The translations under genes and the position numbers were made by a program. The notes below the pieces were generated by a model. That model saw only the letters and a program-made list of their open reading frames with translations. It was not told the origin of the DNA and searched no databases. From Bog-473 sp963728845 (GTDB lineage: Bacteria > Actinomycetota > Acidimicrobiia > Acidimicrobiales > RAAP-2): a DNA stretch of 64,000 bases. This document shows, one piece after another, positions 48,353-59,438 of the stretch. The stretch spans positions 186,001-250,000 of the forward strand of contig CAVSLS010000026.1 of assembly GCA_963728845.1 (NCBI GenBank), written 5' to 3'. Every line of letters starts with the position of its first letter. Positions within the stretch are counted from its first letter, which is position 1.

Positions 48353-51300
48353 CTATCTCGCCCTCGCGAGCGGCTCCGGATGGACGCGCAGGTAATAGCG
48401 ACTCCACAACCGCCCCAGCAACTTCCCGAACAAATCAAGGTAAAGGAATACTACCGGCGTCGTATAGAGCGTCAGGACCTGACTGACGACCAGGCCGCCG
48501 ACGATGGTGATCCCGAGAGGGTGACGCAACTCCGAGCCCTCGCCCGTTCCGAAGGCAAGCGGCAGCGCGCCGAAGATCGCAGCGCAAGTGGTCATCATGA
48601 TCGGACGGAAGCGCAAGAGGCAAGCCTGCTCGATCGCCGCGCGGGTGTCGAGCCCCTGCCGCTCGGCCGCCAGTGCGAAGTCCACCATCATGATCGCATT
48701 CTTCTTCACGATGCCGATGAGCAACAGCACGCCGATCGCGGCGATGACGGTGAATTGGGTGTCGAACAGCCAGAACGCGAGCGCCGCGCCGACGCTGGCC
48801 GAGAACAGCGTCGACAGAATCGTGATCGGATGGATGAGACTCTCGTAGAGAATGCCAAGCACGATGTAGATCGTCAGCACGGCGGCCCCGAACAGCATCG
48901 GCATGTTCGATTGCGATTGCTGATACGTCGCGGCCGTGCCCGCGAAGGCGCCGCGTACGGTCGAGGGCATGCCGATGCGCTGGATCGCATTGTCGATTTC
49001 GGTCTTGGCTTCGCTCAGCGCCCGACCAGGCGCAAGATTGAAAGAGATGGTCGAGGCCGCGAAGACTCCCTGATGGTTAACGCTGATAGGCGTGTGGCCC
49101 GGCGCGAAGCGGGCGAAAGCCGAGAGCGGAATCATTGTTTCGAGCGAGGTCGAGACCGCTGCGCCGGTCGACGCGCTCGCGCGCCCGCTCGCGGCGAGCG
49201 CGTTGGTGGCGAAATTGCGCGCCGAATCCGCGGCGATCGTCGCAGCCGTGCTGGCCGCGCCGGTCGTGGAATTGAACAATCCCGCCGCCATGCCGGTCTG
49301 CTGGGTGCCGGTCGGAGGAGCAGCGGAGGTCGAGACATAGAGTTCATCAAGCGTACGGGGATCCTGCCAATAGCGCGGTGCGACCTCCATGACGACGTGA
49401 TATTGGTTCTGCGCGCTGTAGATCACCGACACCTGGCGCTGGCCGAACGCGTCGTAAAGCGTGTTGTCGATCGCGTTGAGCGTCAGCCCCAGGCGCCTCG
49501 CGGTGTCGCGATCGACGGTGAGGTCGGTCTCGAGACCGGCCTGCTGCTGGTCGGAATTGACGTCCTTGATGACGTCGTTGTCCATCAGGGCCTCCGTCAG
49601 CTTCGGCGCCCACTTGTAGAGGTCCTTCGTGTCGTCGGAGAGCAGCGTGTACTGATAGGCTGCGTTGCTCCGGCGACCGCCTGTTCTCAGGTCCGATGCG
49701 GTGAACATGAAAAGGCGGGCGCCTGGGACCTGCGCTTCGCCGCGAAGCCGGTTCACGACCTCGTCGGCGGTCACCCCGCGTTGCGCGTAGGGCTTGAGCA
49801 ACATGAAGGCGAAGCCGACGTTCGTCTGCCGCCCGCCGGTGAACCCGACAACGCTCGCGACCGCGGGATCGTTACGAGCGATCGTCAGCAACTGTTCGAA
49901 CTTCGTCTTCATCGACTGGAATGAGATGCTTTGATCGCCCTGGATTCCGCCGATGATGAGCCCGGTGTCCTGAACCGGAAAGAGCCCGTAGGTCACTTGG
50001 TAGCGGAACATGTAGAAGTTGAGCCCGATCGTCGCCAGGAGCGTGAGCATGACGGCGCCCGGATGAGCCAATGCGACACGCAGCGTTCTTCGGTAGAAGG
50101 CCAGCATAGCGTCGAAGACATATTCGGTCGCACGATAGAGACGTCCGTGTCGGACGACCGGCTCGCGGGGGAGGACGAGCGCGCACATCATCGGCGTCGT
50201 CGTCAAAGACACGACGAGCGAGATCATCACCGCAACCGACAGCGTGACCGCGAATTCGCTGAACAGCCGCCCGACGATGCCGCCGAAGAAGATCAGCGGG
50301 GCGAACACTGCGATCAGGGACAGGCTGATCGAGAGCACGGTGAAGCCGACCTCGCTTGCGCCCTTTACCGCCGCCTGGAGGCGCGGCATGCCCTGTTCGA
50401 GGTAGCGCGAAATGTTTTCGAGGACGACGATCGCGTCGTCGACGACGAACCCGGTGGAAATGATCAGCGCCATCAGCGACAAATTGTCGAGGCTGAAGCC
50501 GAGCAGATACATCGCGCCGAACGAGCCGATGATCGAGGTCGGCACCGCGACGCTCGGAATCGCCGCGGCTCGGATGCTGCGCAGGAACGCGAACACCACC
50601 AGCACCACCAATGCAATAGCGATGACCAGCGTCTTTTGGGTGTCGGCCAGCGTTTGCCGAATGGTCTTGGACCGGTCGAGCGCGACAGTCAGATTGACGT
50701 CGCCCGGCAGAGAGGCGGCGAGGCGAGGCAGCTCGGCCCGCACGTTGTCGACGGTGGTGATGATGTTCGCGCCCGGCTGGCGCAACAGCGAAACGACGAT
50801 GCCCGGCTTGCCGTCGACAAGACCAGCGTTCCGCAGGTCCTCGACGGAATCAATCACCTCGGCAACGTCGGACAGCTTGACCGCGGCGCCGTTGCGATAG
50901 GCGATGACGAGATCGCGGTACTGGGCCGCCTTCGTCGCCTGATCATTGGCGTAGAGTTGATAGTGGGCGTTGTCGTCCTCGATCGCCCCCTTGGGGCTGT
51001 TGGCGTTGGCGGATGCGAGCGCCGCGCGGATATCCTCGAGCCCGATGCCGTAATGAAAGACCGCCGTCGGGTTGATCTCGATGCGCACCGCGGGCAGCGC
51101 GGACCCCAGACGTCCACCTCGCCGATCCCCGGCAATTGCGACAGGCTTTGCTGGAGGACGTTCGACGCGAGATCATAGAGCTGGCCCGCCGTATGCGTTG
51201 GCGAGGTCAACGCAATGATCATGATCGGCGCGTCCGCGGGGTTGACCTTGTGGTAGGTCGGGTTCTGCCGCAGGCTGGTCGGCAGATCGACGCGCGCGGC

Positions 51301-51645
51301 GACGATCCCCGCCTGGACGTCGCGCGCCGCTCCGTCGATGTTGCGATCGAGCCCGAACTGCAACGTGATGTGCATCGTGCCGAGCGTGCTCTGCGACGTC
51401 ATCTCGTTGACGTCGGCGATCTGGCCGAGATGGCGCTCGAGCGGTGCGGCGACCGTCGTCGCCATGGTGTCCGGGCTGGCCCCGGGCATGTTGGCCTGGA
51501 CGGAGATGATCGGGAAATCGACCTGCGGCAGCGGCGAGACCGGCAGCTGCCAATAGCCGAGCAGGCCCGCGAAGATGATGCCGATCGTCAAGAGCGTGGT
51601 CGCGACCGGCCGCCGGATGAACAGCTCGGAGAAGCGGTTCTTCAC
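48353..51645 (-). CDS. mdtC: RND multidrug pump subunit, MdtC-like, one frameshift
   Basis: About 1097 residues when joined. The N-terminal piece (FIRRPVATTLLTIGIIFAGL to PGIGEVDVWG) and the long piece (from VRIEINPTAVFHYGIG) are separated by one frame change near 51090-51115. TM4 carries the proton-relay pair in STGFVVDDAIVVLENISRY, and the porter and docking domains are complete. In the Mdt system MdtB and MdtC form a heterotrimer. Start GTG overlaps the mdtB stop. Confidence 0.9.
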
Positions 51646-54600
51646 GTTGATTCCGCTGCGGCCGCCGGAGCGGCGCCGAGACCGAACCGCTCGCCGAGCC
51701 GCTCGAAGAAGAGATAGATCACCGGCGTCGTGTAGAGCGTCAGCACTTGGCTGAAGGCGAGTCGCCCACGATCGCCAGTCCGAGCGGATGACGCAGCTCC
51801 GATCCGACCCCCGAACCCAACATGAGCGGCAACGCGCCGAAAATCGCCGCGACCGTGGTCATCAAGATAGGCCTGAGACGCAGCAGGCAGGCCTGAAAGA
51901 TCGCCTCGCGCGCCGGCAACCCTTGCTGCCGCTGAGCGTCGAGCGCGAAGTCGATCATCATGATCGCGTTCTTCTTGACGATGCCGATCAGGAGGACGAT
52001 CCCGATGACGCCGATGATGTCGAGACCGGCGCCTGCCGCGTTCAGCGTCAGGAGCGCGCCGATGCCTGCGGAGGGCAGCGTCGTCAGGATCGTGATCGGA
52101 TGGATGAAGCTCTCATAGAGCACGCCGAGTACGATATACATCGTCGCAATCGCCGCGCCGAGCAGGAACACCTCGTTCGTGAGCGCCGACTGGAACGCCT
52201 GCGCCGAGCCCTGATAGGCGACCGCGAAACTCGGCGGCAGACCGATGTCGGCGAGCGCCGTGTCGATCGCGGTCTCCGCCTCGCCGAGCGAGGCGCCGGG
52301 CGCCAGGTTGAACGAGATGGTCGTCACCGGAAACTGCTTCAGGTGCGAAATCTGCAGCGGAGACGTCTTGACGATAAAGTTCGCGACCGAGCTTAGCGGC
52401 GTCTGTCCGGTGGTCGACGCCGCGGAAGGCATATAGAGGGAGTCAAGCGATCGGAGCGAACGCGCCATCTTCGGGTCGATGTCGAGAATGACCCGGTACT
52501 GGTTGGACTCGGTGAAAATCGTGGAAATGATGCGCTGCCCGTAGGCGTCATAGAGCGCGTTGTCGACGATCGCCGGCGTGATACCGAAGCGCGCGGCCTG
52601 AGCTCGGTCCAAATCGACCAGGACTGAACGCCCGTTCGGCTGCAGGTCGCTGGCGACGTCGACGATCGACGGAATCTGGGCGAGGCGCTCGAGCACTTTC
52701 GGCGTCCATTCCTGCAGCGTCGCCAGGTCTGCGTTTTCGAGGGTGAACTGGTACTGGGTGGCGCTGACCGCCGTGTCGATCGAGAGATCCTGCACCGGCT
52801 GCATGAACAGCGAGATGCCCGCAACCCCCGCCGTCTCCCGCTGCAGCCGCCGGACGATCTCGCTCGCACTCGCCTTGCGCTGCGCATGGGGCTTCAGATT
52901 GATGAGAAAGCGCCCAGAGTTCAGGGTGACGTTTGAACCATCGACGCCGATGAACGAGGAGAGGCTTTCGATGTCCGGATCGGCGAGAATGGCGCGCCCA
53001 ACGGCCTGCTGGTGGGCCGCCATTTGGTCGAACGAAATGTCCTCGGCCGCCTGCGTCACGCCCTGGATGACGCCCGTGTCCTGGATCGGGAAAAAACCCT
53101 TCGGGATCGTCGCATAGAGGTAGCCGGTCAGAAGGAAGGTGCCGAGCGCGACGAGGAGCGTGATTCCCTGATGGTCGAGCACGATCGTCAGCGTCCGGGA
53201 GTACAAGTGAGTCAGCGCCTGGAAGAAGCGGCCGCCGCTGGCCTCGTGGCCGCCTGTCGGGCGCAGAAGCTTCGCGCAGAGCATCGGCACGAGCGTCAGC
53301 GAGACGAAGGCGGAGATGACAATGGTGGCGGCGAGGGTGATCGCGAACTCATGGAACAGCCGCCCGACCACGTCGCCCATGAACAGCAGCGGAATCAAGA
53401 CCGCAATCAGCGACACGGTCAGCGAGATGATGGTGAAGCCGATCTGCGCAGATCCCTTGACCGCCGCCTCATAGGGGCTGTCGCCCGCTTCCAGATAGCG
53501 CGCGATGTTCTCGATCACCACGATCGCGTCGTCGACGACGAAGCCGGTCGCGATCGTCAGCGCCATCAGCGACAGATTGTCGAGGCTGAAGCCGAACTGA
53601 TACATGATGGCGAGCGCGCCCACGAGCGAAAGGGGCACCGAGAGGCTCGGGATGATCGTCGCCGGAAGGTTGCGCAGGAAGGAAAAGATCACCATCACCA
53701 CGAGCGCGACGGCGAGCGTCAGCTCGAATTCGACATCGCTCACGGAGGCGCGAATGGTCGTGGTGCGGTCGGTCAGGGGCTTGACCGTCACGCCCGCCGG
53801 AAGACTTGCGCTCAGCGCCGGCAGCACCGCCTTGATCCGGTCGACGACCTGAATGACATTCGCGCCCGGCTGGCGCTGGATGTTGACGATCAGCGCAGGC
53901 GTCGTGTTCATCCAGGCCGACAGGAGGCCGTTCTCCGGGCCGATCTCGACCGTCGCGACGTCCGAGAGCAGAACCGGATCGCCGTTGCGGTAGGCAACGA
54001 CCGAATTGAGATAGTCCTTCGGCTCATGAATCTGATCGTTGGCGTTGATGGACGAAGCCTGCGCCGGCCCGTCGAAGTTGCCTTTCGGCTCATTGACGTT
54101 GAGATTGGCGATCGTGGTGCGCAGATCGTCGAGATTGATCCCATAGGCGGCGAGCGCGAGCGGATTGGCGTGGATGCGCACCGCCGGCCGGTGGCCGCCG
54201 GAGATCGTGACGAGTTCGACGCCCGGAAGCTCGGAAAGTTTCGGCGCGAGCCGGTTCTCGATCAGATCCTCCACATCGGTCAATTTCATTGTGTCGGAGG
54301 CGACGCCGAGCGTCAGGATGGGCGCGTCGGCCGGATTGACCTTGGCGTAGATCGGCGGGGCCGGCAGATCGGCGGGCAACAGGTTGCCGGCCGCGTTGAT
54401 CGCCTGCTGGACCTCCTGCTCGGCGACGTCGAGGCCGATATCGAGGCCGAAGCGCAGCGTGATGACCGACGCGCCGGCGGAGCTCGCCGACATCATCTGA
54501 CCGAGGCTCGCCATCTGGCCGAACTGGCGCTCGAGCGGCGCGGTGACGGCCGAGGTCATCACCTCCGGACTCGCTCCCGGATAGAAGGTCTGGACCTGTA

Positions 54601-54733
54601 TGGTCGGGTAGTCGACCTCCGGCAGAGCCGAGAGCGGCAGGAAGCGAAAGGCGGCGAGGCCGACGAGCAGGATCGCGATCATCATCAGGCTGGTCGCGAC
54701 CGGCCGGTCGATGAAGAGGCGTGAAGGGTTCAC
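51642..54733 (-). CDS. mdtB: RND multidrug pump subunit, MdtB-like, frameshift near C-terminus
   Basis: The main frame gives 997 residues starting NPSRLFIDRPVATSLMMIAI, with the TM4 pair in ATGFVVDDAIVVIENIARYL and all porter subdomains. Near 51768 the frame breaks after LGLAIVG; in the next frame it continues FSQVLTLYTTPVIYLFFERL and ends in an Ala-rich tail at about 51642, overlapping the mdtC start. One missing base restores it. It pumps hydrophobic compounds across the inner membrane using proton flow. Confidence 0.9.
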
Positions 54734-54758
54734 CAGCGCGTCTCCGGCGGTCAGGCGC

Positions 54759-56186
54759 TCATTGCGTCGTCGCGCTTTGAGAGGCAGACCCTCTTTGAGC
54801 CGACGAACCGCCGCCGCCTTCCTGACCGCCCCAACCGTGGCGGTGGCGATGACCCTCGGCGCCTCCGCTTTCGCCCCCGCCCGCGCCGTTGTAATGACGC
54901 CGCGGCGATTGGTCTTGCGGCGACCCTTCGGCTGCGTCCGCGGTCGCGTCGCCCGCCACCCTCACCTTGGCGCCGTCGCGCAGCCGGTCGATGCCGTCGA
55001 TGACCACCTTGTCGCCGGCGGCGAGGCCTTTCGTGATGGTCGTCGCCTTGCCGTTGGCCGGTCCGATGACGACGTCGCGTTTGGAAACCGTCCCACCGTC
55101 GTTGAGCAGGTAAACGAAATTGCCGGACGGGCCCAGTTGAACGGCCGCGTTCGGCGCGAGCACGACGCCCTTCAACGTGTCGACGAGCAGACGGACGTTG
55201 ACGAACTGTTGCGGGAACAGGACTCCGTTTGGGTTGGCGAAGTTCGCCCGCATCTTGATCGTGCCGGTGGTGGGGTCGATCTGGCTGTCGTAGGTGCTCA
55301 GCGTGCCCGTCGCGAGCTCGTTGACGTTGGCGCGATCGTACACGGTCACTTTCAGCGTGGCGCCGGACCTGAGCCGCGCCGCGATCCGCGGCAGGTCGTC
55401 CTCGGCGGTCGGGAACACGACGCTGATCGGGTCGATCTGCGTGATGACGACGATGCCCGTTGGATCGGACGGCTGCACATAGTTGCCCGGATCGACCAGG
55501 CGCAAGCCCACCCGGCCGGTGACCGGCGAGACAATGTGGGTGTAATCGAGGTTGACCTGCGCCGTCTGCACCTGCGCCTGGTCGGTCTGAATGGCGGCCT
55601 TGTCCTGCTGGACCAGCATCTGCTGGTCGACGACCTGCTGCTTCGAGATCAAATCTTGCTTGCTGAGCGTCTCGTAGCGGCTAAGATCGCCCTGCGCCTG
55701 GGCGAGCAAGGCCTGATCCTTGGCGAGCTGACCCTTCGCCTGGGCGAGCGCGGCCTGGTAGGGCAGCGGATCGATCTGGGCGAGGAAATCGCCCTTCTTC
55801 ACGATCTGGCCCTCGGCAAAGCCGACTTCCGTCAGTCTGTTAGCGATCTGGGTCTTGATGGTCACCGTTTCGTACGGCGTGACCGTTCCGAGCTCGTCGA
55901 GGGTGATCGGCATGTCGCCGAGCGCGACCGGCGCGACGCGCACGGTCTGCGGAGGCGGACCGGAATGGCCGGAATTGACGCCCTCGCTGGTTGGGGTCGC
56001 AATGTTTTCGATCTTCTGCCAAGCGAAAAGCGCCGCGGCGGCGAGCGCAGCGACCAGCGTCAGCCGCCCGAGGAGCCTGCGGCTTCGGGGCGTTGCCGCG
56101 GGCGGCGGCTTCGTTTCGGGCGCGGGCGCCCCCGGATGGGCCGGACGGGCGCGCTCGGCCACCTCCGGTCTGACGGCTTCATTCAT
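54759..56186 (-). CDS. mdtA: RND periplasmic adaptor, MdtA-like
   Basis: 475 residues: one N-terminal membrane anchor (LTLVAALAAAALFAW), a biotinyl-lipoyl domain (VKKGDFLAQIDPLPYQAAL), a coiled-coil hairpin (residues about 150-215), a second lipoyl half (DYTHIVSPVTGRVGLRLVD) and a beta-barrel. The C-terminal tail is Gly/His/Ser-rich (GHRHRHGWGGQEGGGG), unusual in length. It bridges the pump to the outer-membrane channel. First gene of the operon mdtA-mdtB-mdtC-oprM. Confidence 0.95.
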   Translation of the reverse strand: MNEAVRPEVAERARPAHPGAPAPETKPPPAATPRSRRLLGRLTLVAALAAAALFAWQKIENIATPTSEGVNSGHSGPPPQTVRVAPVALGDMPITLDELGTVTPYETVTIKTQIANRLTEVGFAEGQIVKKGDFLAQIDPLPYQAALAQAKGQLAKDQALLAQAQGDLSRYETLSKQDLISKQQVVDQQMLVQQDKAAIQTDQAQVQTAQVNLDYTHIVSPVTGRVGLRLVDPGNYVQPSDPTGIVVITQIDPISVVFPTAEDDLPRIAARLRSGATLKVTVYDRANVNELATGTLSTYDSQIDPTTGTIKMRANFANPNGVLFPQQFVNVRLLVDTLKGVVLAPNAAVQLGPSGNFVYLLNDGGTVSKRDVVIGPANGKATTITKGLAAGDKVVIDGIDRLRDGAKVRVAGDATADAAEGSPQDQSPRRHYNGAGGGESGGAEGHRHRHGWGGQEGGGGSSAQRGSASQSATTQ

Positions 56187-56237
56187 CAGGCAACTCGATC
56201 AGCTCCCGCATGACATGGGAGGACCCGTTTGACAAAT

Positions 56238-56249
56238 CACGCTAGCGTG
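56238..56249. promoter_or_regulatory. 12-bp palindrome upstream of mdtA
   Basis: cacgctagcgtg is a perfect palindrome about 52 bases upstream of the mdtA start. Position and symmetry suit a regulator binding site. No regulator can be named. Confidence 0.35.
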
Positions 56250-56360
56250 TCTCGCCGGGTCCGCTTCCGATATTCAAGCCGTTCTTTCGAAAACAAGATG
56301 TTGCAATCCGGATCGCCTTGCGTCATAAGCGCGCGCGAAGCGGCGACGCCGCTCGCGGAT

Positions 56361-56435
56361 GCGGGTGTAGCTCAGGGGTAGAGCACAACCTTGCCAAGGT
56401 TGGGGTCGAGGGTTCGAATCCCTTCGCCCGCTCCA
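56361..56435 (+). tRNA. tRNA-Gly (GCC)
   Basis: Acceptor stem gcgggtg pairs with cgcccgc; D-arm gctcaggggtagagc; anticodon stem caacc/ggttg encloses ttgccaa, so the anticodon is GCC; T-arm gaggg ttcgaat ccctt. The 3' CCA is encoded (56433-56435). Confidence 0.97.
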
Positions 56436-56605
56436 AGATTTCATTCAATGAAATTTGAGGCTTCGTCGATCGGGTCGGGTTTTTGCTTACAGACGGGAGT
56501 TTTGCCGAAAATGTAAGCGCACTGTAAGCGCGAGAAATCGTAAAGCCGAACACGACAGAGGGCGTTGGGCTAAGTTTCAGGGGTGGGACCCGATACACGA
56601 TCAGG

Positions 56606-57825
56606 TGGGAAGGGTGGCTTATCCCGTTGTCCCAGGTAGGCGCAGATGTGGTATGCCCGACGGCATGAGTCGCCACGAGAGGCGGCGAAGGGGCCGCCGT
56701 TGGCGAGGGCGCGATCGCTTACCGAGTTCCAGCAAGCCTTCCCTGACGAGGGGCGCTGCGCCGCGTTCTTATTCGAGCGACGCTGGCCGAGCGGCTTTGT
56801 GTGCCCCGCCTGTGGCGGCGGGCGAGCGGCGGCGCTCAAATGCCGCGCTTACACTTATGAATGCCTCGACTGCTCGCGCCAGACCTCGATCACCGCGGGC
56901 ACGGCGATGCATCGTTCGAAGCTGCCGCTGACAACGTGGTTTTGGGCGGCGCATCTGATGGCGACGCATTCCAACGGCATGTCGGCGCGGCAGCTCGAGG
57001 ATCAGCTCGGGGTGACTTACAAGACCGCGTGGCTGCTGGCTCAGAAGCTGCGGCGGTCGATGATCGACCCGATGCGGGAGCCTCTCGAAGGCGTCGTCGA
57101 GATCGATCAAGCGGAAATTCCCTTTCGGGAGGGCGACGCCTTTTTCGAGCCTGGCGTCGTCGGCAAGATCCTCGTCGTCGGCGCGGTTGAAGTGATTGAT
57201 CGCGATACCAACCAAGCCAAGCCGCGCCGCAAGCACGCGAAATATCTCGACACGCGCTCCGGCCGCATCCGCCTCGCCGCGATCAAGGACAATTCCGCTG
57301 CGTCCATTCAAGCTTTCGTCAAAGCCAATGTGAAAGCGGGCGCGACGCTCCTCACCGACGGCCATGCGTCCTATTTGGCATTGAGCGGCTACCGTCATGA
57401 CCCGCGCGTCGTCGGCAAGATGGCGGGCCATGTGGCGTTGCCTTGGATTCATCGGGTCTTCGCGCTCATGAAGCGATGGGGCCTCGGCACGTATCATGGC
57501 CTGCGTCGCAAGCACGTGGACAGCTATCTCAATGAATTCGTCTTTCGTTACAATCGCCGCTTCTATCGCCATGTCTCGTTCGAAACCCTGCTGGGCATTG
57601 CTTCGCGTCGCAGACCGGTGAGCTATTGGGACATAGCCGGACGCGAGAATCCACGGAAGGGAAAGACCGCCGTCAGGAAGACCCCGCGCCGCAGGAAGAC
57701 GGCTGCCGGCATGCGCCAAGACGGCGCGCCCAAAGCGGGTGATCCGCCGCCAATTCAACCCATAGGGCCAGTGCAGGGCCTACAGATAGAGGAACCTGGG
57801 ACAACGGGATAAGCCACTGGGTAGG
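56606..57825 (+). mobile_element. IS1595-family insertion sequence with inverted repeats and target duplication
   Basis: Perfect 23-bp inverted repeats: left 56614-56636 beginning gtggcttatcccgttgtccc, right 57795-57817 ending gggataagccac. Outside them are 8-bp flanks tgggaagg (56606-56613) and tgggtagg (57818-57825), which match in 7 of 8 positions; 8 bp is the usual target duplication for this family. One transposase gene fills the element. It lies about 170 bases downstream of tRNA-Gly. Confidence 0.92.
56646..57812 (+). CDS. IS1595-family transposase
   Basis: 388 residues. The N-terminal zinc ribbon has CPACGGGR and CLDCSRQTS; the ISXO2-like DDE nuclease follows with VVEIDQAEI, LLTDGHASYLAL and the C-terminal HRVFALMKRWGLGTYHGL and YLNEFVFRYNRRF. 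The frame reaches into the right inverted repeat. It is uninterrupted, so the element may be active. Confidence 0.92.
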   Translation: MWYARRHESPREAAKGPPLARARSLTEFQQAFPDEGRCAAFLFERRWPSGFVCPACGGGRAAALKCRAYTYECLDCSRQTSITAGTAMHRSKLPLTTWFWAAHLMATHSNGMSARQLEDQLGVTYKTAWLLAQKLRRSMIDPMREPLEGVVEIDQAEIPFREGDAFFEPGVVGKILVVGAVEVIDRDTNQAKPRRKHAKYLDTRSGRIRLAAIKDNSAASIQAFVKANVKAGATLLTDGHASYLALSGYRHDPRVVGKMAGHVALPWIHRVFALMKRWGLGTYHGLRRKHVDSYLNEFVFRYNRRFYRHVSFETLLGIASRRRPVSYWDIAGRENPRKGKTAVRKTPRRRKTAAGMRQDGAPKAGDPPPIQPIGPVQGLQIEEPGTTG

Positions 57826-58037
57826 TTCCGTCTCGTGTGTCTTTCCGCAAAGTCGATACAAGGGTGTCAGTAGACGCACCCACCGCGCTATCGGCTCCAG
57901 AAAGGAGTGTCGGTCGGTTCGGGCACAGCTGCGGACGCCGCGGTTTTGCATGGAATGCTGCCGTCAACCGACAGGGGCGCCTTTGTCGAGCTTTTGAACG
58001 TCACCTCCCGACCTGACCTCCTCTTGGTTCGACGAAA

Positions 58038-59438
58038 TCAGCCCCGGAGTTCGCTAGGCAGCTCCAGCCGAACGCTCAAGCCTCCGCCCTTGCGGCTGGC
58101 AAGGCTGATCTCTCCGCCATGCTCCCATATGATCGAACGAGTCACGGAGAGACCGAGTCCGACACCACCAGTGTCAGGGTCGCGAGAGCTGTCAATTCTG
58201 TAGAAAGGTTCGAAGACCTTCTCGCGTTCACTCGGTGGTATTCCGGGTCCCTCGTCGTCGACAGTTATGACGACGCGCTCGGTTTCGGGGCTCAAGCTGA
58301 CGGCGGCGCTTCCCCCGTACTTGACCGCGTTGTCGACCAGGTTGGAGATGGCGCGCCGCAGGGCTGTCGGACGGCAGGAAATCGTGACGCCCCGGGGTCC
58401 CGAGAATGTCACCGGCTCACCCGCGTCAGAGGCGTCTTCGCAGATTCCCTCGACGAGCGCGCTCAAGTCGACCAGCGAACGAGGCTCGCGCTTCGCGTCA
58501 TCCCGGGCAAGGGCGAGGACGGACTCGATCATATCCCCCATCATGTCGAGATCGCGCAGCATCTTCTGCTGCTGGTCCTGATCCTCGACGAGTTCCGCGC
58601 GAAGCCGCAGACGTGTCAGCGGCGTCCGAAGGTCGTGGGACATCGCGGCGATCATGCGCGTGCGATCCTCATTGAAACGGCGCAACCTCTCCTGCATGCG
58701 ATTGAAGGCCTCGATCGTTCCTCGCACCTCCCGTGGTCCTCGCGGGGAATCGGGGGCGCATCGCCGCTGCCGCCGGTTCGCTCCACAGCTGTTGCGAGTT
58801 CGGAGAGCGGTTTGACGAGCCGTCGTGCGGCCAGCATCGACAGCAGTATGCCGAGCAGGATGGAAAGGGATAGCCACGCGGCGAAGCTTGACTCGCGAGA
58901 ACTTGGTCGCAACTGGATCGACAGGCGGCGGGCTCAAGTCGCTCCTGAAAAGCAGCCAACGCCCATCCGAGAGGGCCGCCTCGATCGAAGACGCCGCTCT
59001 CGGCGCGATCAGCGGCGGGGCCAGCTTGCTTGTCCTCTGGGCTATCCCGATCGGCAACGATAACGGGACGCGGGACCCTTAGAACCGCCTCAATCCGGTG
59101 ACGGAGCAGCATTCGCGTTCGGCATCGGCTTTGTTAGTCAAATTCGGGATGGGCGCGTCAAGAATCCGAACGTGGACCTGAGGACGTTGCGCCGCCGCGA
59201 TGACGGCCGGCCTCTGGGCCTCTGGCGTCGCGTCGAGGACATCCAACAGGCCGGCGATCCTGCCGGGGAGCTGCTGGAGAACCCGCGCATCGCCTTGCTG
59301 AACGGTCTCGTGCCTCGCAAGGCCGAGATAGTGCAGTCCGGGGGCGACCACTTGCTGAAGGCCGAAACCGAGCGCCATCGCGACCACGACCGTAAGGGTG
59401 ATCGTCGTCGCGGTGCTCCCGCCCCGCCATCCTCTCAC
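58038..59438 (-). pseudogene. Sensor histidine kinase (EnvZ/CpxA-like), frameshifted
   Basis: The N-terminal helix ITLTVVVAMALGFGLQQVV starts at 59438; a periplasmic domain follows in broken frames; then LSLSILLGILLSMLAARRLV (TM2) and HAMP in one frame, a change near 58740, and MIAAMSHDLRTPLTRLRLRA (phospho-acceptor His), NLVDNAVKYGG, ITVDDEGPGI and GVGLGLSVTRSI (ATPase N, G1, G2 boxes). At least three frame changes. The start overlaps the response-regulator stop by four bases, so the two form one operon. Confidence 0.85.

Noticed and set aside
49931..51178. Long plus-strand frames through the RND genes
   Set aside because: Arg/Asp/Glu-rich shadows of mdtC, with similar ones over mdtB (53012-54724) and mdtA (54711-56213).
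56323..56676. Minus ORF containing AKGFEPSTPTLARLCSTPEL
   Set aside because: This peptide is the well-known spurious translation of the antisense of a tRNA gene, here tRNA-Gly.
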